Below, piece by piece: positions 13,748-21,397 of a stretch of 32,335 nucleotides of DNA. Positions within the stretch are counted from its first letter, which is position 1. Every line of letters starts with the position of its first letter. The position numbers and the translations under genes were made by a program. Under the pieces are notes generated by a model. The model searched no databases and was not told the origin of the DNA. It saw only the letters and a program-made list of their open reading frames with translations. This DNA comes from Desulfuromonas thiophila (lineage in GTDB: Bacteria > Desulfobacterota > Desulfuromonadia > Desulfuromonadales > Desulfuromonadaceae), in the NCBI RefSeq assembly GCF_900101955.1, contig NZ_FNAQ01000022.1:1-32335 (forward strand), in the 5' to 3' direction.

Positions 13748-15712
13748 ATGGGCCGCCTGCAGATCCGCGAAGCTGTTTTGGAGGATCTCGATTTTCTGCA
13801 CCAGCTGGAAGGCTGCTGCTTCCCCTGCCATCGGCAGAGCAGCCGCCGTTCACTGCGGACCAGCATTACCAGTGCCAGTCAGCAGACCTACATTCTCGAA
13901 CGCATCAAGAACAAACTGCCGCCGGCGCCGGTGGGGGCGGCCACGGTGTTCTGCTACAAGCATGCTCTGCGCATCTATTCCATCGCCATCCATCCGGATT
14001 ATCGTGGTCACGGCATGGGTGATTTTCTGCTGCGTTACCTCATCGGTCTGGCCCAGCTGCGTGGCTGTGACCGCTTGACCCTGGAGGCCGACAGCCACAA
14101 CCGGGCGCTGATCGATTGGTACCGCAAATTCTCCTTTGTCACCGTTGAACAGCTGGAGGACTATTATGGACCGGGCGAACCGGCCTGCCGCATGGTGCAC
14201 CGCCTGCGCCAGACGCCGGACAGTGCCCTGTTCACCGGCAACGTGATCGTGGTCGATCAAGTGCGGCGCTGGCGTTTTGCCATTCCCGGTGTCGAAATCG
14301 TCTCGGCTCGTGACTACCTGTCGGCCGAGCGCTTTCGCAACAGCGAACGCTACCATGTGCTGAATCTGTGCCAGTCGTACCGTACCCACAGCTTGGGCTA
14401 TTATGTGTCGCTGCTGGCGGCGGCCCGCAACCACCGGCTGATACCCTCGGTGATGGCGATGAAGGATGTCGCCAACATGGCCATCGCCCAGAGCCTGACC
14501 GAGGAGATCCGTCCCTTTCTTGATGACAAGCTGCAGCGCATCGGGCCGGACGGCCTGGAGCTGATGGTGGTGCTGGGCAAGACGCCGCGGCGCGAGTTCG
14601 CCGATCTGGCCAAGAAGCTGTTCACCCTGTTCGAGATTCCCTTTTTTATTGTCCAGTTCGCCCGTAACGGCAGCTGGAAGATTCGCCAGATCAGGCCGCT
14701 GAGCCTGACACAGGTAACGCGCAGCCAGCCGGAACTGTTTCAGGAGGCGGTCACCCGCTATTTCCAGAAAAAACGCCACCGCCGCACCCAGCTCAAGCAA
14801 TACAAGTACGATCTGGCGATTCTGGTCGATCCGAAGGAAAAAACCCCGCCGTCCTGTCCGCAGGCGCTGGAGCGGTTCCGCCGGGCCGGCGAGCAGATCG
14901 GCTTTTTTGTCGAGTTCATCGGCAAGATGGACTATCGCCGCATCTGCGAGTTCGATGCCCTGTTCATCCGCGAAACCACGGCCATCGAGAACCATACCTA
15001 CCGCTTTGCCCGTCATGCCTACACCGAGGGGCTGGTGGTGATTGACGATCCCTGGTCAATTTTGCACTGTTCCAACAAGATCTACCTGCATGAACGGCTG
15101 GCTCGCGCCCGCCTGCGTCAGCCGCGTTCCTGGCTGCTGACGAAAACCGCCGCCACGCCCGAGCGCTTGCGCGCGCTGCCGTTTCCGCTGGTACTGAAAC
15201 TGCCGGAGAGTTCCTTTTCCCTGGGCGTCTACAAGGTTGGGGACCTGAGCGCCCTGCAGATCCGCCTGAAGCAGATGTTCGCCCAGAGCGATCTGGTGAT
15301 TGCCCAGGAGTTTCTCGAAACGGCCTTCGACTGGCGCATTGGCGTGCTCGACCATGCGCCGCTGTTCGCCTGCAAGTACTACATGGCCCGCGGTCACTGG
15401 CAGGTGTACAACTGGGGCGATGAAACCTCGGCCGATTTTGCCGGCCAGTCCGAGGCCATTCCCCTGCAGCAGGTGCCGCCCCACATTCTCAAAGCGGCGG
15501 TCAAATCGTCCTCTCTCATCGGCGACGGCCTCTATGGCGTCGATCTGAAGGATGTTCAGGGGCAGGCCTATGTCATCGAGATCAATGACAATCCCAATAT
15601 CGACGTCGGCATCGAAGATGCCCTGCTGCAGGATGAACTTTACCTGCGCATCATGGCTTCGTTTTTCAGCCGCATCGAGCGCGAACGCCATCAGCCGCGT
15701 TATCTGCTTTAA
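13748..15712 (+). CDS. GNAT acetyltransferase - RLAN - ATP-grasp (RimK-like) fusion
   Basis: A 654-residue three-part cytoplasmic protein. Residues 1-150 are a GNAT domain with the acetyl-CoA loop IHPDYRGHGMGDFLL (81-95) and LEADSHNRALIDWY later. Residues about 165-330 match the RimK-like ATP-grasp N-terminal domain (NVIVVDQVRRW, RYHVLNLCQSYRTHSLGYYV). Residues about 370-650 form the ATP-grasp ligase (FPLVLKLPESSFSLGVYKV, and the metal-binding EINDNPNID near residue 611). RimK-type enzymes join amino acids, often glutamate, to a peptide or protein carboxylate; GNAT would acetylate an amine. GAGGAA precedes ATG 13748; an upstream start at 13700 overlaps the terminator hairpin. The SET gene begins 23 bases after the stop, suggesting one operon. 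The substrate is unknown. Confidence 0.85.
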   Translation: MGRLQIREAVLEDLDFLHQLEGCCFPCHRQSSRRSLRTSITSASQQTYILERIKNKLPPAPVGAATVFCYKHALRIYSIAIHPDYRGHGMGDFLLRYLIGLAQLRGCDRLTLEADSHNRALIDWYRKFSFVTVEQLEDYYGPGEPACRMVHRLRQTPDSALFTGNVIVVDQVRRWRFAIPGVEIVSARDYLSAERFRNSERYHVLNLCQSYRTHSLGYYVSLLAAARNHRLIPSVMAMKDVANMAIAQSLTEEIRPFLDDKLQRIGPDGLELMVVLGKTPRREFADLAKKLFTLFEIPFFIVQFARNGSWKIRQIRPLSLTQVTRSQPELFQEAVTRYFQKKRHRRTQLKQYKYDLAILVDPKEKTPPSCPQALERFRRAGEQIGFFVEFIGKMDYRRICEFDALFIRETTAIENHTYRFARHAYTEGLVVIDDPWSILHCSNKIYLHERLARARLRQPRSWLLTKTAATPERLRALPFPLVLKLPESSFSLGVYKVGDLSALQIRLKQMFAQSDLVIAQEFLETAFDWRIGVLDHAPLFACKYYMARGHWQVYNWGDETSADFAGQSEAIPLQQVPPHILKAAVKSSSLIGDGLYGVDLKDVQGQAYVIEINDNPNIDVGIEDALLQDELYLRIMASFFSRIERERHQPRYLL

Positions 15713-15735
15713 CCTTTGTTTTGTGGAGCCCGCTC

Positions 15736-16356
15736 ATGATCCATCCCGCGACCCGTATCGGTTTTGTCAGTGAGGCCATCGGCAACGGGGTCTTTGCCAC
15801 CGCGCCGTTGCCCCGTGGCACGCTGCTGGTGGTGCAGGACGCCTTCGATCAGTGCCTTACGCGCGCCCATTTTCAGGCCCTGCCGCCGGTGTTGCGCGAC
15901 AGTCTGGAAACCTATCTCTACCATAATAAACGGGGAGAACTGGTGTTGGGTTGGGATCATGCCAAGTACATCAATCACAGCTGCACCAGCAACAGCCTGA
16001 TGACCGACTACGGGCTGGAAATCGTTGTGCGCGATATCGCGGCCGGCGAGGAGATCACTACCGATTACGGTCTGCTCAATGTGCAGGAACCCTACGAACT
16101 GTATTGCAACTGCCAGCCCTGCCGGGGGCGGCTGGCGCTGGACGATATCGATCGGCTGGCCGATCTCTGGGATCAGCAGATTTGCGACGCGCTGCAGCAG
16201 GCGCCCCGGCTGCAGCAACCCCTGTGGCCCCTGTTGAGCGCCGCAACCGTCGAGGCTTTGTCGCGTCTGTCGTCTGATCCCGCCAGTTATCGCAGCGTGC
16301 GCGGGCTTAAATGGCGCTGCGACGCGGCGGTTGTGGACCGGATCGCAGCGGACTGA
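15736..16356 (+). CDS. SET-domain methyltransferase
   Basis: A 206-residue protein with a complete small SET domain: IGNGVFATAPLPRGTLL at the start, NHSC at residues 80-83 (SAM binding and pseudoknot), EITTDYG with the catalytic Tyr near 111, and a post-SET zinc cysteine cluster C124-x-C126-x2-C129 (CNCQPC). It lacks any chromatin-type accessory domain. SET enzymes methylate protein lysines; bacterial stand-alone members have poorly known targets. ATG 15736 has GGAG upstream. Close linkage to the GNAT-ATP-grasp gene suggests both act on one peptide or protein. A GC-rich hairpin (16366-16394) follows the stop. Confidence 0.88.
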   Translation: MIHPATRIGFVSEAIGNGVFATAPLPRGTLLVVQDAFDQCLTRAHFQALPPVLRDSLETYLYHNKRGELVLGWDHAKYINHSCTSNSLMTDYGLEIVVRDIAAGEEITTDYGLLNVQEPYELYCNCQPCRGRLALDDIDRLADLWDQQICDALQQAPRLQQPLWPLLSAATVEALSRLSSDPASYRSVRGLKWRCDAAVVDRIAAD

Positions 16357-16365
16357 ATGCTCCTG

Positions 16366-16394
16366 CTGCCGGCCCACCGGGCCGCCGCCGGCAG
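16366..16394 (+). other. GC-rich hairpin after the SET gene
   Basis: CTGCCGGC (16366-16373) pairs with GCCGGCAG (16387-16394) over a 13-base loop, ten bases after the SET stop codon. There is no T tract. It may mark the 3' end of the GNAT-SET transcript. Confidence 0.4.
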
Positions 16395-16434
16395 CGAAAA
16401 GGGTGGTGGAGGCGGTGCCCTGCGGCTTGCAGGG

Positions 16435-16464
16435 TTGGCTGCGGCTGGCACTTTTTGGTATGCT
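16435..16464 (+). promoter_or_regulatory. Candidate promoter with extended -10
   Basis: TTGGCT (16435-16440), an 18-base spacer ending in TGG, then TATGCT (16459-16464) make a plausible sigma70 promoter with a TGn extended -10. The start point near 16471 would lie about 70 bases before the Cys-rich protein gene. This would separate it and the hydrolase gene from the GNAT-SET unit. Confidence 0.4.
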
Positions 16465-16540
16465 TGGCGACCGTTGCTCCCGGCTGGCGTTGCCGGGGGC
16501 CGATTTGTTTCCCTTGCCCGGCCAGAGAGGAGACCGTACC

Positions 16541-16822
16541 TTGGATCTTTCCCGCTGTATTCCCGTCAGTGACGACATGCCCGCCTTTGTCTGCGCCCGC
16601 TGTGGCGCCGTTTCCCTCGATATCGATTGTTTGTGCCAGCCGCTCGGCAAGGGTTGTCGTGCCGACTGGTGCGGTTCACCCAGTCTGCGGCCGCCGCAAG
16701 CTTGTCAGCAGCATCCCGATGCGTTGCGCTATATCTGTGGCAAATGCCGCAAGATCGCGGTCAATCCCGAGTTGCTGTGTGATCCCCAACTCTGGCCGGG
16801 TGCTGCCGATGACCACGCCTGA
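16541..16822 (+). CDS. Small Cys-rich conserved protein
   Basis: A 93-residue protein with ten or more cysteines. CxxC pairs at 18/21 (CARC) and 66/69 (CGKC) suggest a zinc ribbon; other cysteines lie at 6, 30, 32, 39, 44, 55 and 80. I recall similar short proteins (MPAFVC start, ADWCG in the middle, CGxC near the end) as hypotheticals in Geobacter-type genomes; no function is known to me. TTG 16541 is preferred because AGGAG lies eight bases upstream at 16528-16532; the first in-frame ATG is 16577. The frame overlaps the start of the hydrolase gene by 14 bases, so the two are coupled. Confidence 0.65.
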   Translation: MDLSRCIPVSDDMPAFVCARCGAVSLDIDCLCQPLGKGCRADWCGSPSLRPPQACQQHPDALRYICGKCRKIAVNPELLCDPQLWPGAADDHA

Positions 16823-17798
16823 GCCGTCCACCGGCCTGCCCGCCAATCTGGCGCCGCCGTCACTGGCGCCGGCGGAACTGTACTGTATCGATCTGGATCT
16901 GCCCGGCCGGGAAGGCTTCCGCCGTTTTATCAGTGCCTGGCTTTACCGCGATGCGCAGCTGACCTTTGTGGTCGACCCCGGTCCGCTGGCCACGCTGCCG
17001 CTGTTGCTGACCGCCCTGCGCCGCTGCCAGGTCGAACGCCTCGATCTGATTCTGCTGACCCATATTCATATCGACCATGCCGGCGCCACCGGCGCCCTGT
17101 TGCGGGAATTCCCTCAGGCCCGCGTGGTCTGTCATGCCGAGGGGGTGCGTCATCTGGTGGCGCCGGAAAAACTCTGGCAGGGTTCGCTCAAGGTATTGGG
17201 TGAGCTGGCGCAGGACTACGGTGAGATCGTGCCGGTGGCGCAGACGGCCTTTGTGGCGGAGGAACAATGGCCGACCCTGCCGTTGCAGGTGGTGGCGACG
17301 CCGGGCCACGCCGTGCATCACCAGAGCTATCTGCTGGCTGACCTGCTGTTTGCCGGCGAGGTGGCGGGGGTGCGCAGCCCGTCGCCGGCCGGTCTGTACA
17401 TGCGGCCGGCCACGCCACCACGCTTCGATCTGGCCATCGCGCTGGCGTCTGTCGAACGGGTACTGGCGCTTCAGCCGCAAAGCCTGGTTTTTGCCCATTA
17501 CGGGCTGGTGCCGCAAGCGCAGCACCATCTGCGGTTGGCCCGCCGCCAGCTGCTGCTGTGGGTGCAGGGCTGTATCCGTACCGCCGATCTGGCCGAGGAT
17601 GAACAGCCGGCGGCCTTCTGGCGTTACCTGCTGACGCATGATGCTGAATTTGCCCGCTTCGGCGGTCTGGCAGCCGATATTCAGGCGCGGGAGCGCTATT
17701 TCTTCAGCAACAGCCATCGGGGCATGCGCGACTATGTAGCGGGGCTGAACGCGGCCCAGCGCGCCGAGTTACTGGCCCGGCCATTGCCGTCCCTGTGA
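16809..17798 (+). CDS. Metallo-beta-lactamase-fold hydrolase
   Basis: A 329-residue protein with the zinc motif THIHIDHAG (HxHxDH), a third metal histidine in ATPGHAVHHQSYLL, an acidic bridge in FAGEVAGV and a final FAHYG histidine. This set fits glyoxalase II-like or broad MBL hydrolases rather than true beta-lactamases. The first 20 residues are Pro/Ala-rich and low in conservation. The C-terminal 100 residues are helical (LRLARRQLLLWVQG, AAFWRYLLTHDAEF). The ATG was placed where the MBL homology begins; the same frame stays open upstream only because of GC-rich composition. It overlaps the Cys-rich gene by 14 bases. Confidence 0.85.
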   Translation: MTTPEPSTGLPANLAPPSLAPAELYCIDLDLPGREGFRRFISAWLYRDAQLTFVVDPGPLATLPLLLTALRRCQVERLDLILLTHIHIDHAGATGALLREFPQARVVCHAEGVRHLVAPEKLWQGSLKVLGELAQDYGEIVPVAQTAFVAEEQWPTLPLQVVATPGHAVHHQSYLLADLLFAGEVAGVRSPSPAGLYMRPATPPRFDLAIALASVERVLALQPQSLVFAHYGLVPQAQHHLRLARRQLLLWVQGCIRTADLAEDEQPAAFWRYLLTHDAEFARFGGLAADIQARERYFFSNSHRGMRDYVAGLNAAQRAELLARPLPSL

Positions 17799-17803
17799 CC
17801 AAC

Positions 17804-17862
17804 GCGGCCGGCGGGGGCGTTGCCCCCTGGTCTCCCGCCTGGATGGGGCTGGTGCCGGCCGC
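17804..17862. terminator. Long GC hairpin between convergent genes
   Basis: GCGGCCGGC (17804-17812) pairs perfectly with GCCGGCCGC (17854-17862). An inner hairpin GGGGGC / GCCCCC with a 3-base loop sits at 17813-17827. The structure fills the gap between the hydrolase and rlmG stop codons. A bidirectional terminator is likely although there is no T tract. Confidence 0.5.
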
Positions 17863-17865
17863 CGG

Positions 17866-19023
17866 TCAGGCCTTGCGGGCCAGCAGCACGACAAAGCGGG
17901 CGTCGCTGGCCAGCAGCTGACAGTTGCCGAACAGGCGTTTGAGTTTGCTGTGATAACCCAGATGACGGTTGCCAACGAGACAGAGGCAGCCGTTTTTTTT
18001 CAGCACCCGGCGACTGTGGCGCAGCATCCGCCAGGCGGTGTCGTCACCGACCTCGTGCTGCTGGTGGAATGGCGGGTTGCACAGGATCAGCTCGGCGCTG
18101 GCGGCAGCACAGTCGCTCAGGCCGTCACCGGCGACAAAGCGGTGGGGTGCGGCGCAGCCGCACAGCTCCGTGGCGTTCAGTCGGGCTGAAGCCAGCGCCA
18201 TGTGGGATTCGTCGATAAACAGCAGCCGGGCGGCCGGATGACGCTGGGCGTAAAGCAGTCCCAGCACGCCGTTGCCACAGGCCAGATCAATGACCTGGGT
18301 TGCTGCCGGCAACTGGTCGAGTTGCTGCAGCAGCAGGGCGCTGCCGCTGTCAAGGCGAGTGCGGCTGAACAGGTTGGCGTGATTCCGCAGCCGTACACCG
18401 CCAGGGCTCAGCAGATAGTCGGTCGGGGTAGGCACCGGCCGTGGTGCGGCGCTCACCCGGGCCTGAAACAGACGGGCCTTTTTCCAGGCGAGCGAGGCTT
18501 GGCATGAGCCGATGCAGTCTTCCAGTACGGTATTGAGTCCCGGTGCCAGATGACGGCACAGGGCGCCGGCCAGCACCAGACTATCCGCCCGCAGGGCCGG
18601 CCGTAGACGACAGAGCTGATCTTCGAGAAACGCAAGTGATTTCGGTATTTTTACCAGAACAATATCAAGCTCTTTATCAGGTTCTGTAAGGCTGTCGCAC
18701 AGCTGCAGGCGACCGTTGACAAGATCGGCGGCATAGCCATTGGCCGCCGCATTGCGGCGCAAGGCCTCTTGGGCCAGCCAGGAATCGCTGAAACTCAGCA
18801 ATTCCCCCGGCCGTGCGGCCAGCGCCTGCAGGGTGGCCAGACTCAGGGCGCCGAAGCGGTCGTTGCAGATGCCGATGCGGCGCGCGGCCGGCCAGCCGGG
18901 CTGCTGCAGCAACTGCTGCAACAGGTAGCTGTCGGCCGCGTCCCAGGCCTGCAAAGAAGGGTCGTCCGTGGTGGGATAACGCTGTAGTTGCAGCGTGCCG
19001 ATCGGGCTTGAAAACAGCGTCAT
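17866..19023 (-). CDS. rlmG: 23S rRNA (guanine1835-N2)-methyltransferase
   Basis: A 385-residue protein with the RlmG/RsmC two-domain layout. The N-terminal half is a degenerate methyltransferase-like RNA-binding domain (RIGICNDRFGALS, DIVLVKIPKSLAFLE). The C-terminal half has the SAM site VIDLACGNGVLGL (244-256) and the base-flipping motif NPPFHQQ (316-322), typical of N2-guanine methylation. Length matches E. coli RlmG (about 378). It probably methylates G1835 of 23S rRNA using SAM. Its gene starts one base after the stop of no upstream partner that depends on it; the adjacent minus gene at 19024 may be co-transcribed. Confidence 0.85.
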   Translation of the reverse strand: MTLFSSPIGTLQLQRYPTTDDPSLQAWDAADSYLLQQLLQQPGWPAARRIGICNDRFGALSLATLQALAARPGELLSFSDSWLAQEALRRNAAANGYAADLVNGRLQLCDSLTEPDKELDIVLVKIPKSLAFLEDQLCRLRPALRADSLVLAGALCRHLAPGLNTVLEDCIGSCQASLAWKKARLFQARVSAAPRPVPTPTDYLLSPGGVRLRNHANLFSRTRLDSGSALLLQQLDQLPAATQVIDLACGNGVLGLLYAQRHPAARLLFIDESHMALASARLNATELCGCAAPHRFVAGDGLSDCAAASAELILCNPPFHQQHEVGDDTAWRMLRHSRRVLKKNGCLCLVGNRHLGYHSKLKRLFGNCQLLASDARFVVLLARKA

Positions 19024-19605
19024 TTAGGCCTGCGGCTCAAAACTGGCGGCCCAGTCGTCAAGCTTCTGCAATACCGCGTCACGGGTAGCGTAAGAGATGT
19101 CGGGCAGGGTGCCGCCGAAGGCTTTTTCGGCTTCGCCGAAGCCTTTTTCAACGCCACTGAGAATCGCGTCGAGCCGGCTGGGGTCGTTGCCGGCCAGCCC
19201 GATGGCGAAATCGACGATGCGCTGCGAGGTCTGCTCGACCCCGAAATAGCCATCCTCGGCCACCAGTTCCTGGGCCTGCGCGGGGGTGAGACTCTGCAGG
19301 TCGATGGTTTCATTGCCCAGGGCGATTTCCGTTGCCAGACCCTGCTCCTGGAAGGTCTGGATCACCAGCTGGCGCAGCAGATTAAGCTGGGCATCGCCGG
19401 CGATTTCGTCCACCGGCTGCAGATTGGCGCTGTACAGACCGCTGGCGGGCGGCGTTTGGCCCAGACTGACACGATCGCTCTGCGGCGTTGCGCCCGCTAC
19501 CGGGGATGGTGGTTGGGACGCCGCCGGCTGCTGTCGCTGCTTCAGGAGCTGCTGGGCTTCGGCGCGAAAATTCTGGAGCTGCGGGTTGGCAATTTCCGTG
19601 ACCAT
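19024..19605 (-). CDS. Conserved protein of the DUF5610 / 'hydrogenase-4 component G' type
   Basis: A 193-residue soluble protein. Residues 1-60 are low-complexity Gln/Pro/Ala sequence; the rest is helical with a conserved end (GNDPSRLDAILSGVEKGF, AEKAFGGTLPDISYATRD). I recall this C-terminal pattern from proteins labelled hydrogenase-4 component G or DUF5610 in Geobacter and Shewanella relatives. No hydrogenase genes are nearby, so the label should not be read as a function. AAGGAGAAA precedes the ATG. Its stop is next to the rlmG start. Confidence 0.6.
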   Translation of the reverse strand: MVTEIANPQLQNFRAEAQQLLKQRQQPAASQPPSPVAGATPQSDRVSLGQTPPASGLYSANLQPVDEIAGDAQLNLLRQLVIQTFQEQGLATEIALGNETIDLQSLTPAQAQELVAEDGYFGVEQTSQRIVDFAIGLAGNDPSRLDAILSGVEKGFGEAEKAFGGTLPDISYATRDAVLQKLDDWAASFEPQA

Positions 19606-19771
19606 GGTATTTCTCCTTTCGGTAACGCAGGGGCGTTCGGTCCGGCTTTGCGGTTGCGTCGGCCGGTATTCTCCCTTAGGCTTGATCCGGCTGCCTGTAA
19701 CCAGCCGCTGGCGCCCCGGGGCGGGCGACCAGAACCAGCAACAGGATTACCCTTCCTGCTGTTGTGAGCAA

Positions 19772-19792
19772 GGCGAAAAGAAGCTTTTCGCC
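19772..19792. promoter_or_regulatory. Strong hairpin in divergent spacer
   Basis: GGCGAAAAG (19772-19780) and CTTTTCGCC (19784-19792) form nine perfect pairs with an AAG loop, between the DUF5610-like gene and the DUF423 gene. There is no T tract on either side, so it is more likely an operator or leader structure than a terminator. Confidence 0.4.
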
Positions 19793-19854
19793 GGGCGTTG
19801 TTGAAACCCTGTTACGGCGGTAGTGCGCTTTGTCCTCTGGTGCTGGAGTTGCCG

Positions 19855-20226
19855 ATGCGTTTTTTTCTCGTTCTGGGTAGTGGCAATGCCCTGTTGGCCA
19901 TTCTGTTGGCGGCGTTGGCCGCCCATCGTCTGGAGGCTTCCTTTTCCGCTTTGCAGCTCAGGCTGTGGGACAAGGCGGTCAGCTATCAGCTGACCCATGC
20001 CCTGGCATTGCTGGCGGTAGCGCTGCTGGTGCAGCAACTGCCCCGTCAGCGCCGCTTCCGCACGGCCGGGCTGTTCTTTGTTCTCGGTATTCTGTTGTTC
20101 TGCGGCAGTCTTTACCTGTTGGCCGCCACCGGTCTGGAACCCTTGCGGTACCTGACACCGCTGGGCGGTCTGTGTCTTGTCGCCGGTTGGACGGTCCTTT
20201 GTCAGGCGGCCCTGTCCGGCGAATAA
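19855..20226 (+). CDS. DUF423 (YgdD family) membrane protein
   Basis: A 123-residue inner-membrane protein with four hydrophobic segments. It has the family start (F-x-GSGNALLAILLAALAAH), the central KAVSYQLTHALALL helix and TPLGGLCLVAGW near the end. Length matches the family (about 120-130). The function of DUF423 proteins is unknown. GGAG lies before the ATG. The P-loop protein starts 64 bases later. Confidence 0.85.
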   Translation: MRFFLVLGSGNALLAILLAALAAHRLEASFSALQLRLWDKAVSYQLTHALALLAVALLVQQLPRQRRFRTAGLFFVLGILLFCGSLYLLAATGLEPLRYLTPLGGLCLVAGWTVLCQAALSGE

Positions 20227-20290
20227 TGCGGCCCGGCGTGCGGCGGCAGGCCGAACTGGCGGGACCCTTTTTATGCCAAGGAGGAACATC

Positions 20291-21382
20291 GTGGCCCGAA
20301 AACTTTTTGTTGCGGCAACCGGCAAGGATTGCGGCAAGACCACCCTGTGTCTGTCTCTGTTGCACTGTGCCGCTAAAAAATACCCGCGTATTGGGTTCAT
20401 CAAGCCGGTCGGCCCCAAGCTGACCCATTTTCAGGGTTTGCAGGTGGACAAGGATGCCGCCCTGATGGCCGGTGTGTTTGGCCTGGGCGAGCAGCTGGCA
20501 CTGATGTCGCCGGTGACGGTCGGGCCGCAGACCAGCCGTGAGCTGCTTGATGGTGTCTGCCATCGGGCTGATCTGACCGAGCGCATCGTTGACGCCTGCC
20601 GCCAGCTTGAGCAGCAGTGCGATTTTCTCGTCATCGAAGGCGCCGGTCATGCCGGGGTTGGTTCGGTGCTGGGCTGCAGCAACGCCGAGGTGGCTCGTCT
20701 GCTCGGTGCGCCGGTGCTGTTGATGGCCGAAGCCGCCATCGGCCGGGCCATCGATGCGCTGCAACTGAATCTGTACGCCTTCGAGCGGCATCAGGTGCCG
20801 GTGGCGGCACTGTTGCTTAACAAGTTCATTCCGGAAAAACGCCAGGAAACCCTCGGTTATCTGCGCAAGGCCTTTGCCGCCGCGCCCCATGCTCTGCTCG
20901 GTGCCTTCAATTATTCGCCGATTCTGGCCAATCCGACGCTTGACCGCATCAGTCGTATCCTGGCGACGCCACTGCGCGGTGACACCAGCCAGCGCCAGCG
21001 GATTGCCCATCATGTTCAGCTTGGCGCCGCGTCAGCTCAGCGTGTGGCCGACCTGCTGCAGGATTCCACCCTGCTGCTGGTCAACAGCAGTCGTGATGAG
21101 CTGATGGTGATGCTGGCGTCACTGTATCACCTGCCGGAATACCGTGGCAGGATCGCCGGTCTGGTGATTCCCGGCCAGGCTGCGGTATCGCCCATCACCC
21201 AGAAGATTCTTGACGACAGCGGTATTCCCTATCTGCGCACCACCCTGAGCAACTCCGAAGCCTTTGCCCGGATTACCCGCGATGTGGCCAAGATTACCGC
21301 CGACGACCAGGAGAAGATCGCCTTTATTCGTCAGTTGGCTGACGACGAACTCGATTTCGCCACCATCGACGCGCTGTTGTAA
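20291..21382 (+). CDS. P-loop / DRTGG-domain protein related to phosphotransacetylase N-terminus
   Basis: A 363-residue cytoplasmic protein. The first 230 residues are a dethiobiotin-synthetase/CobQ-like P-loop domain: Walker A ATGKDCGKTT, GFIKPVGPK, and LVIEGAGHAGVGSVLG. Residues about 235-345 are a DRTGG domain (LLVNSSRDELMVML, GLVIPGQAAVSPITQKIL, GIPYLRTT). The same pair forms the regulatory N-terminal part of long Pta enzymes, but the phosphotransacetylase catalytic domain is absent. The start is GTG 20291 with AAGGAGG at 20278-20284; the ATG at 20273 lies upstream of and almost against that ribosome site. Nucleotide-dependent sensing is a guess. Confidence 0.8.
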   Translation: MARKLFVAATGKDCGKTTLCLSLLHCAAKKYPRIGFIKPVGPKLTHFQGLQVDKDAALMAGVFGLGEQLALMSPVTVGPQTSRELLDGVCHRADLTERIVDACRQLEQQCDFLVIEGAGHAGVGSVLGCSNAEVARLLGAPVLLMAEAAIGRAIDALQLNLYAFERHQVPVAALLLNKFIPEKRQETLGYLRKAFAAAPHALLGAFNYSPILANPTLDRISRILATPLRGDTSQRQRIAHHVQLGAASAQRVADLLQDSTLLLVNSSRDELMVMLASLYHLPEYRGRIAGLVIPGQAAVSPITQKILDDSGIPYLRTTLSNSEAFARITRDVAKITADDQEKIAFIRQLADDELDFATIDALL

Positions 21383-21397
21383 CAGCTGGCCGCCGCT

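Noticed and set aside
16311-16808. Upstream extension of the MBL hydrolase by 166 codons
   Set aside because: It covers the Cys-rich gene and the end of the SET gene, is not homologous to MBL proteins, and ATG 16809 starts the domain.
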